64,000 nucleotides of DNA from an uncultured Myxococcales bacterium (GTDB taxonomy: Bacteria; Myxococcota_A; UBA9042), in the NCBI GenBank assembly GCA_903842345.1, contig CAIMLR010000020.1, forward strand, positions 62,001 to 126,000. The letters are read 5' to 3'. Shown here piece after piece: positions 57,114 to 64,000 of the stretch. A model generated the notes under the pieces. It worked only from the letters and a program-made list of their open reading frames with translations. It was not told the origin of the DNA and did not search any database. The first letter of the stretch is position 1; each line of letters starts with the position of its first letter. A program made the position numbers and the translations under genes.

Positions 57114-58763
57114 ATGCTGGAAGCGCGCGGGCGAATGCTGCTGACGGTGGCGCTGGGCTTGGTTGGCGCGGGCCTTTTGCTGGCCGTGCCGGGCGCGGTG
57201 CTGGCGGGTGTGCTGCTGCTGGTCCTGATGCTGCTGGAAGTCCTGCGGATTCGCCGTGCGCTCGCGCCGATGCAGGCGCCGTGCGGCGTGATGGCGACGC
57301 TGGCGGTTGATCGCGAGCAGGACGACGGCGAGATCCAGCGCGGGGTGACGCACCGCGTGGACGCGTTGATTCGGCTGCGCCTGCAGTTGCACGTGCCGGC
57401 GGAGTTTGACGGCCTGCGCATCGACTTGCAGAAATGGTGGACCAGTGCCGGTCTGGAGCTGAGCGATGACAGCCGCCGCTCGCTGTACCTGCGCCATTCC
57501 GGCACGCGGGTGGCGCTGGTCGTGCTGCCCAAGCTCGCCGCGGTGCACCGGATCCTCGGCGTGCAGGCGCGGCTGACCGACGCGATGGGCCTCCTGTCCG
57601 CGGACATTTTTCTGCCTTGCCCGTGCGAATTGGCGGTTCTGCCCCGGTCGCTGCCGTTGGACCTGCGGCGGCTGGCGGAAACGCGGCGGATGTCGCCGCG
57701 GCCGACCGGGTCGGAGAAGCCGGATCGCGTCCCCGGCGTGGGCGACGATCTGCGCGAGCTGCGCGAACACGTGCCGGGCGATCCGTTCAAGCACATCGCC
57801 TGGAAAGCATCCGCGGCGCGCGGCCGACTGATGAGCCGCAGTTTTGAGCGGGAGCGGACGCGGGCGCTCTACGCGGTGCTCGACGCCGGCGCGACGATGC
57901 GCGACGGTCGGCCGGGCCACGGCGCGCTGGATCAGGCGATGGACCTCGTGCACTCGCTGGCGGAGGCGTGCGCGCGCAGTCACGATCCATTTGGCATGGC
58001 GCTTGTCGACGGGCGCGTTGTCGATCGGCGGCCGGTGCTGGAGGGGCTGGCGGCGCTGCGCGATGCCGACCGGGCGCTGCTGGATCTGCGCCGCACCGTC
58101 GCGGAAGACTTGACGCCGATGCTCGATGACGAGCTTGTGGCGACGGTCGCGGACTACCTGACGGCGGTGGAGCGGCTGGCGTTGCCCGCACTGGATGGCA
58201 CGCCCGAGGCGGTGCTCCGCCGGCGCCAGCGCGTGGTGATGGCGGCGATGGCGCGCCTGCCGGAACGCGAGCGTTCGCCACTGCTGAGGGGGCCGGAGCC
58301 GGCCACGCGTCAGGACATCGCGATCCTCCGGCGGTATTGCCGGGCGATGGAGTTGGCGTTGCCGTATCGGCCGCGGCTGTCGGCGCAGGAGCGCGTCGCC
58401 GGGCTTGTGGACGGGCTGCGGGCGGCGGCGACGGCGCGCAAAGGTCCATTCGCGATTGTGCTCATCTCCGATTTTCGCGCCCTGTCCCACGCGTGCGAGC
58501 CGCTGTGGAAGGCGTGCGCGGCCGTGCGCGTGCAGGGCCATCGCGTGCTGGCCGTGACCCTGCGCGAATCCGACGACCGCGCGGTGCTGGATGGCCTGAC
58601 CGATCCCGAAGATATCGACGCGGCGCGCGGATTGCTGCGGTCCGATGCGGCGGCGCGGCAGCAGGCGCTCGATGAATTGGCTGACGGGTTTCGCAACGCA
58701 GGCGCGACGTTCCTCGCCGATCCGGATCCGCAGACGCTGGTGACGCTCTGGCGGCACGCGTAA
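57114..58763 (+). CDS. DUF58-domain protein
   Basis: Two N-terminal TMs; DLRELREHVPGDPFKHIAWKASAARGRLMSRSFERE; VLDAGATM; IVLISDF. Confidence 0.9.
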   Translation: MLEARGRMLLTVALGLVGAGLLLAVPGAVLAGVLLLVLMLLEVLRIRRALAPMQAPCGVMATLAVDREQDDGEIQRGVTHRVDALIRLRLQLHVPAEFDGLRIDLQKWWTSAGLELSDDSRRSLYLRHSGTRVALVVLPKLAAVHRILGVQARLTDAMGLLSADIFLPCPCELAVLPRSLPLDLRRLAETRRMSPRPTGSEKPDRVPGVGDDLRELREHVPGDPFKHIAWKASAARGRLMSRSFERERTRALYAVLDAGATMRDGRPGHGALDQAMDLVHSLAEACARSHDPFGMALVDGRVVDRRPVLEGLAALRDADRALLDLRRTVAEDLTPMLDDELVATVADYLTAVERLALPALDGTPEAVLRRRQRVVMAAMARLPERERSPLLRGPEPATRQDIAILRRYCRAMELALPYRPRLSAQERVAGLVDGLRAAATARKGPFAIVLISDFRALSHACEPLWKACAAVRVQGHRVLAVTLRESDDRAVLDGLTDPEDIDAARGLLRSDAAARQQALDELADGFRNAGATFLADPDPQTLVTLWRHA

Positions 58764-58914
58764 AGATCTGGGCGGCGGCGAGCTGCCGGCCGCGGGCTTT
58801 GGGTTCAGTCAGTCACACCGCGCCCCGCGGGCCGTTCCTTGACATTGCGCGCGCGCCCGCCATGCTAAGATGGCCGCACTTCTGCGGTTTTGCCACCCCG
58901 CCCGCAGGAGCTTC

Positions 58915-59517
58915 ATGAATCGCATTTTCGCCACCTTCGTCTTTTGTGTCGCCGCCTTCTCCACGACCGCCTGTGGCACGACCACAAGCAGCGGCGGCGG
59001 CGGCTCACTCACCACCGACACCCAGGCTGGCACGGACACTGGCGTGACCGCCGACATCGCCGGTCTGGGCGCTGACACCGCCGGCACGGACGCCGCAACC
59101 GCCGACGCCGCGAAAGACACGGCGATGCCCATGGACACGATGATGGACACGGGCGCGATGGACACCGGCATGATGGACAGCGGCCCGATCGACACCGGCG
59201 CCTCCACCGACACCGCCGCCGCGGGCGCGTGCACCAACGCCGCGGACAAGACCATCCTCGATTCCGGCAAAGTCCAGGACGCCACGACGACCTGCGCGAT
59301 GCAGAGCATGGGCGACGCCACCAAGGCCGCTGCGTGCGTCAAGACGCAGACCGGTCTGAGCGACGGCTGCTCGACGTGCTTCGCCGGCATCCTCTCCTGC
59401 ACCTTCAAGAACTGCCTGTCGAGCTGCATGGGCGGCAAAACCCCGGCGTGCGACCAGTGCATGATCGACAAGGGCTGCAACGCTGATTTCGGCGTCTGCG
59501 CCGGCGTCTCCCCGTAA
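58915..59517 (+). CDS. Small Cys-rich lipoprotein with Asp/Thr/Met tether
   Basis: Lipobox STTAC; TDTAMPMDTMMDTGAMDTGMMDSGPIDTG tether; C-terminal Cys-rich domain. Confidence 0.7.
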   Translation: MNRIFATFVFCVAAFSTTACGTTTSSGGGGSLTTDTQAGTDTGVTADIAGLGADTAGTDAATADAAKDTAMPMDTMMDTGAMDTGMMDSGPIDTGASTDTAAAGACTNAADKTILDSGKVQDATTTCAMQSMGDATKAAACVKTQTGLSDGCSTCFAGILSCTFKNCLSSCMGGKTPACDQCMIDKGCNADFGVCAGVSP

Positions 59518-59525
59518 CGGTCAGA

Positions 59526-60692
59526 CTACGCTGGCTTCTCGACCTGCCCATCGGGTCGTTTGGCAAAGCGCTGCGGCTCGGCGCCGTGGACCGGATCGTC
59601 GCGGTTCCACGGCCAGCCGCCAAAGCGCGTGCGCTGGTAATCCTGATAAGTCTGCTGAATTTCCTGCATCGTGTTCATCACGAACGGGCCGTGCTGCGCC
59701 ACCGGCTCGCCGATCGGCCGCCCTTGCAACATCAACAGCTGGGCGCCTTGCGCGCTTGCCTGCAGGACCGCGGGCACGTCCGCGCGCATCGTGATCGCCT
59801 GATTCGCGGGGATCTGGCGTTCGCCGATCTGCAGCGTGTCGCCCTCAAAGAAGTACAGCATCCGGTTGCTGCCCTTCGCGGCCGCCGGCACCGTCCACTG
59901 GGCATGCGGCGCGAGCTTGAGCGTCCAGATCGCCACGTCCGTATCCGCACGCGCGGCCCACGAGGACGGCGGCGGTGAGGGCGGCGTCTGCTGCTGTAGG
60001 CGGCCGGCAACCATCACGATTTCCGTCGTCCGGCCCTGGGCATCGCGCTCCGTCGCGTGCGGAATCGTGTCCGCCCACAGCATCTTGAAGTAGGGCTTGG
60101 CCATCTTGTCCTGCCGCGGCAGGTTCAGCCAAATCTGGAAGAGTTCGACCGGATTGGGCCCTTGACGGTCCAGGAGCGGGAACATCTCCGCGTGCTGGAT
60201 GCCGGCGCCCGCGGTCAGCCACTGCACGTCGCCATGGCCATAGCGCGCGGCGGCGCCGAGGGAATCCGAGTGGTCAATCAGGCCGCGGCGCACGACGGTG
60301 ACCGTCTCAAACCCGCGGTGTGGATGGGACGGAAAGCCGGGCACCACGCGACCGTGGTACATGCGCCAGCCATCCTTGCCGGCGAAATCCTGGCCCATCT
60401 GCCGACCGTCCAGCGGCGCATCCGGGCCAAACTTCTCATTGGCCGCGGGGTAGGCGTCGTCGTGGTGCACACAAAAGAGGAACGGATCGGGCGTCTGCCA
60501 TGGAAACCGCAGCGGCTCGAACTTTGCGACGGCGTCAACGGCGGGCGGTGGCGTGGGCACGATGGATTCCTTCGGTGAAGTAGACGTTTGCGCGGCGGCA
60601 GGGGGCGTCGGCCCGGTGCAGCCTGCGGTCGCGGCAGCCACGCCGACGGTGGCAAGGCTCTTGAGGGCGTCGCGACGGGAAACGTGGGCCAT
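59526..60692 (-). CDS. Pirin-family protein with Tat/lipoprotein-type signal
   Basis: SRRDALKSLATVGVAAATAGC; pirin motifs FPSHPHRGFETVTVV, GDVQWLTAGAGIQHAEMF. Confidence 0.85.
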   Translation of the reverse strand: MAHVSRRDALKSLATVGVAAATAGCTGPTPPAAAQTSTSPKESIVPTPPPAVDAVAKFEPLRFPWQTPDPFLFCVHHDDAYPAANEKFGPDAPLDGRQMGQDFAGKDGWRMYHGRVVPGFPSHPHRGFETVTVVRRGLIDHSDSLGAAARYGHGDVQWLTAGAGIQHAEMFPLLDRQGPNPVELFQIWLNLPRQDKMAKPYFKMLWADTIPHATERDAQGRTTEIVMVAGRLQQQTPPSPPPSSWAARADTDVAIWTLKLAPHAQWTVPAAAKGSNRMLYFFEGDTLQIGERQIPANQAITMRADVPAVLQASAQGAQLLMLQGRPIGEPVAQHGPFVMNTMQEIQQTYQDYQRTRFGGWPWNRDDPVHGAEPQRFAKRPDGQVEKPA

Positions 60693-60811
60693 GGCTTGGG
60701 CTCCATTGGGCGCGAGAGCGCGACGTGAGTGTCAGGGCTGGCGCGACGTGGGTCAACGGCAGGGCCGGGGAACCGCGGTGTCAGGTCCGTTCAACAAGCG
60801 CCGAAACGCCG

Positions 60812-61003
60812 TTATTCCGCGGAGACCGTGTACAGGAACAGGCCGACGCCCGCTGCCACGAGCCCGCCACCGATGCCGGCGAACGCGAGGAAGGAGAGCG
60901 CTTTCAGCGCGTACAGGCTGCCGGCCTCGACGAGCAGGCCAAGGCTGATCAGGCTGCCTGCCCAGCGGAGTCGCCGCGTGAGTTGTGCTTCTGGCTGGGT
61001 CAT
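60812..61003 (-). CDS. Small two-TM membrane protein coupled to tetraheme cytochrome
   Basis: Start overlaps stop of 61000-61614; two hydrophobic helices. Confidence 0.5.
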   Translation of the reverse strand: MTQPEAQLTRRLRWAGSLISLGLLVEAGSLYALKALSFLAFAGIGGGLVAAGVGLFLYTVSAE

Positions 61004-61614
61004 TTCTTGGGCTCCTCCCACAGCTTGGCGCCGGCCTGGTGGTCGATGTCATGAACCGGGCTGTGGCATTCCAGGCATGACGTCTTGTTGCTCGTCAGTT
61101 CGCCGCGGATGTCCTGGTGGTCGGACTGCGCTTCAAAAGACCGCGCGCCATCGTGGCAATGCAGGCATTCGCGGTTCTGGAACGGCTCGTACAGCTTGAT
61201 CTTGGCGGGCGCGTGGCCCAGGTAGTTGATGTAGATGTGCTTCAAGCCCTTCAGCTTGGCCTTGTAGTCGCCGAACATCGTGTAGGTTGTGTGGCACGTG
61301 AAGCACGCGTGCTCGCGATCGACGCGGCCATTTTGGAAATGCGCAGCGGCGAGGTGGTCCTGATCGGCCAAGTGCAGGCTGGTCCCGTATTTTTCCATGA
61401 TGTGGCAGGAAAGGCAGAATTCAGTGGTCTTGGAGTGTTCTACGTGCACCGCGAGGCCGCTGACGGACGCCAGCACCGGCAGGAGAAAGAACGCGACGAA
61501 CGCGAGGATTTTGCCGCCGCGGGCGTGAAAGGAGCCCGGACGCCACGCGATCGCGACGATCAGCGCAACAATCGCGAGCACAAAGCCCGTAAACGCTTGC
61601 TCTACCGTTGGCAT
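61000..61614 (-). CDS. NapC/NirT (NrfH)-type tetraheme cytochrome c
   Basis: N-terminal TMs and four CxxCH motifs (CLSCH, CFTCH, CLHCH, CLECH). Confidence 0.85.
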   Translation of the reverse strand: MPTVEQAFTGFVLAIVALIVAIAWRPGSFHARGGKILAFVAFFLLPVLASVSGLAVHVEHSKTTEFCLSCHIMEKYGTSLHLADQDHLAAAHFQNGRVDREHACFTCHTTYTMFGDYKAKLKGLKHIYINYLGHAPAKIKLYEPFQNRECLHCHDGARSFEAQSDHQDIRGELTSNKTSCLECHSPVHDIDHQAGAKLWEEPKK

Positions 61615-61913
61615 GCACCAACCTCACTGGTTTTGAATGACCCCGCGGTCGCGCATCCGTCACCCGAATGACGTGCGCGAAACCGGCGAAAGCGTACGAG
61701 CGTTCGTTCGTGCGGTCGTTGCCAAACTCCGCAACTGCTTGGACCGCATCGGTTTAGCCTGTCGCGGCGATTGTACAGCTGCTTCGGCGATTCTTTGCGC
61801 ATCCGACGGCGCTTGGGTGCATCCAACGTTGCGGAAGCGGCGGCAACGCCCCGAACCGAGCCGCCCTTCCGCCTTGTCCGCGTGCAATCCAAGCCGATGG
61901 CCGCGCGACTTCT

Positions 61914-61954
61914 CCTGAACCGACCTCGCTCCCCACCCGCGAGGTCGGTTCAGG
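61914..61954 (+). terminator. Rho-independent-terminator-like hairpin with no assigned upstream + strand gene
   Basis: Perfect 16-bp stem CCTGAACCGACCTCGC - TCCCCACCC - GCGAGGTCGGTTCAGG followed by CATTTTT. Confidence 0.65.
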
Positions 61955-61968
61955 CATTTTTGCCCGCC

Positions 61969-62373
61969 TCACGCGCGCTTGTGCAGCCGCACGACAAACG
62001 CCGAGACCGCCGCGCACAGCGCAGTTCCCCACAGCATGTCCACGGCGCACAGCAGCGGCGGCCACTTGGCCAGCGTCGCGAGGTTCGTCAGGTCGTACGT
62101 CGCGTAGGTCACGAGCCCGAACAGGCCGCCCGTGAAACCCGCGAGCCGCGGCGATTGGTGGCGCACGCCGGGCACGATCACGAACGCGAGCAGGCCAAGA
62201 ATGAAGAGCAAATAGAACAGCGCCGCCGCGGGCCAATTCGGTTGCGGCGCCATCAAGAAGCCGATCTGCTCGGCGTAGAACGTCTTCGCCACGACGCCAA
62301 TCCACAGCGCGTCGAGCACAAGCAAGGTCGCAAAGGCCTGCGCGTAAAGCTTGCCAAAGGTTGCTGCGGTCAT
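61969..62373 (-). CDS. DUF2177-like membrane protein
   Basis: LLVLDALWIGVVAKTFYAEQIGFLM; GLFGLVTYATYDLTNLATL. Confidence 0.8.
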   Translation of the reverse strand: MTAATFGKLYAQAFATLLVLDALWIGVVAKTFYAEQIGFLMAPQPNWPAAALFYLLFILGLLAFVIVPGVRHQSPRLAGFTGGLFGLVTYATYDLTNLATLAKWPPLLCAVDMLWGTALCAAVSAFVVRLHKRA

Positions 62374-62530
62374 AGGTCGTGCCTCCGTCCCGGTGGGTGC
62401 TGGCTCCTTAGCGCAGTGGCGCGCGATTGTCGATACTGCCCCGCGCGAGGGCAATTGACTGCGGCGGTCGCCGCGCGCACGCTGTCGGGGTCGCCACATT
62501 CGACCGTGGTGTTCCCGCGAGAGTCCTGCC

Positions 62531-63178
62531 ATGAGCGCGAGCCTTGCCGCCATCTCAAGCGATTCGCTGTGCCTCGTCGTCGCGCTGTTGGTCGGCGCGC
62601 TGATCGGCGCTGAACGCGAGTACCGCAGCAAATCCGCCGGATTTCGCACGCTCATCCTCATCTGCGTCGGCTCGGCGTTGTTCACGTTGCTCTCCCGCCG
62701 GTTGGGCACGGATGCGTCGCACGACCGCATCGCGTCCAACATCATCACCGGCATCGGCTTCATCGGCGCGGGCGCGATCTTCAAGGACGGCGCCAACATC
62801 GCCGGTCTCACGACCGCCACGTCGATCTGGGTCACTTCCGCGCTCGGCATGGCCGCGGGCGCCGGCGAGTTCGCGCTCGCCTTCGTCGGCGTCGTGCTCG
62901 TGCTCGTCGTGCTCGCGTTGTTTGAGAAGCTGCAGCTTGTCATTGACCGCATGAACCACATGCGCCCGTGCCGCATCCAGTTTCGCGCGAGCAACGCGAC
63001 CGTCAGCGCCATCGACGAGGCCATCCGCGCGTGCGGCTTGCACCGCGGCTATCGCCGTTTCACCCGCGACAATGACCGCTTCTCCGTGTCGTACCAACTT
63101 TCTGGCAACGCGGACGCGCACCGCCGGTTCAGCGACTACCTGCTGGCCAACGACCAGGTCGACGGCTTTGAGTACTGA
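62531..63178 (+). CDS. MgtC/SapB family membrane protein
   Basis: ALLVGALIGAEREYRSKSAGFRTLILICVGSALFTLLS...IASNIITGIGFIGAGAIFKDGANIAGLTTATSIWVTSALGMAAG. Confidence 0.92.
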   Translation: MSASLAAISSDSLCLVVALLVGALIGAEREYRSKSAGFRTLILICVGSALFTLLSRRLGTDASHDRIASNIITGIGFIGAGAIFKDGANIAGLTTATSIWVTSALGMAAGAGEFALAFVGVVLVLVVLALFEKLQLVIDRMNHMRPCRIQFRASNATVSAIDEAIRACGLHRGYRRFTRDNDRFSVSYQLSGNADAHRRFSDYLLANDQVDGFEY

Positions 63179-63349
63179 GGCGTTCTCCAGTCCGTACGCA
63201 CTGCGTCGGGCTGGCCGTGATGTGCAAAAATCGCCGACTGCGGATACACTTCTTTACGCTGGCGCGGCCTGAAACCGCTACAGTTTGGCGGGCGTGCCCC
63301 TCGCGGCCGATCGCCTTCCCGCTCCCGTTTTCCCTGTCCGGAGGTCCTG

Positions 63350-64000
63350 ATGTTCCGCTGTACGCGCTCCTTTGTCGTTTTGCTCGGTTCTGCGCTGTTC
63401 TTGTCGGCCGCGCTCGTCGGCTGTTCCGATGACACGCCCGCGGTGGTTGCGGCGACTGACGTGGAAGGCGGCACGGATCAAGGCGACGTCCTGCTCCAGG
63501 ACGGGACGGGCGATGCGGCGGTGGGCGATGGCGTCGCGATCGACGTCAGCCAATTGGACACGACGGACACGGACACGAACGGCGACGAATTCGGCCCGCC
63601 GGACATCCATCAGGATGCGGACGCTTCTGACACGGACATCCACGTTCCCGCCAAGTGCGTGAGCGACGCGGACTGCGCCGACAAGAACCCGTGCACGTTT
63701 GATACCTGCGATCCCAAAGCGCAGGTGTGCAGCAACTCGATTCTCGCCGGCCAAGCGTGCGACGACGGCAGCGCCTGCACGACCGGCGATGTCTGCGGCA
63801 AGGACGGCACGTGCGGCGGCGCGACGCAGTTGGCGTGCGACGATACCAACACCTGCACCGACGACGCGTGCGACCCGACGACGGGCAAGTGCGTCTTCAA
63901 GCCCGCCAGCCACCCGTGCGACGACGGCAACCTCTGCACGCTCGGCGACAAGTGCGAGAGCGGCGCGTGCTCCGGCGGCGCCAACACGCTGTGCGACGAC
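63350..64000 (+). CDS. Cys-rich CDDGNxCT-repeat lipoprotein (truncated at window end)
   Basis: Lipobox ALVGC, Asp-rich tether, repeats CDDGSACTTGDVC, CDDTNTCTDDAC, CDDGNLCT; frame open at 64000. Confidence 0.75.
   Translation, partial: MFRCTRSFVVLLGSALFLSAALVGCSDDTPAVVAATDVEGGTDQGDVLLQDGTGDAAVGDGVAIDVSQLDTTDTDTNGDEFGPPDIHQDADASDTDIHVPAKCVSDADCADKNPCTFDTCDPKAQVCSNSILAGQACDDGSACTTGDVCGKDGTCGGATQLACDDTNTCTDDACDPTTGKCVFKPASHPCDDGNLCTLGDKCESGACSGGANTLCDD

Noticed and set aside
55143-58757. 1204-aa minus-strand ORF
   Set aside because: Antisense to DUF4350, MoxR and DUF58 genes; His/Arg/Gln-rich spurious high-GC frame
54690-58763. MoxR/DUF58/DUF4350 cluster as a novel system
   Set aside because: A common conserved bacterial gene set; ordinary here
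59518-59540. GGTCAGAC match to the dispersed repeat
   Set aside because: Only 8 bp match; no continuation of the 62-bp core

Overview
High-GC window from a Myxococcota/deltaproteobacterium-like chromosome (lineage inferred from gene content). It is densely coding, with many 4-bp stop/start overlaps. I found no rRNA, tRNA, CRISPR, prophage or intact IS element. Most genes are housekeeping or envelope functions: MATE, PssA, GDPD, RsmG, CcmABCD, SodC, Dut, TonB receptor, Lgt, MlaF/MlaD, NAD kinase, MoxR/DUF58, NapC/NrfH-type cytochrome, MgtC. There are also several Ser/Thr kinase, FHA and PilZ signalling proteins and a set of lipoproteins with Asp/Ala-rich tethers and Cys-rich CDDGNACT repeats. 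The standout is a compact bacterial microcompartment (BMC) operon at 8355-11703 (BMC-T, BMC-H, BMC-P, CoA-acylating aldehyde dehydrogenase, BMC-T). Its gene order and sequences resemble, from memory, the organelle of unknown function of Haliangium ochraceum. It is followed 24 bp later by a RibBA homologue whose GTP cyclohydrolase II half has lost its zinc and catalytic motifs and whose DHBP synthase half has altered active-site motifs. Other notable observations: a diverged dispersed repeat (three ungapped 62-bp cores at 24.3, 28.5 and 33.4 kb, one between ccmA and ccmB); an MCE protein with a probable C-terminal beta-barrel and no adjacent MlaE; a lipoprotein with two 7-repeat propeller-like blocks; a Tat-lipoprotein pirin; and an orphan terminator-like hairpin that may end a small RNA. 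All calls are from reading the sequence and the supplied ORF track; no searches were run.
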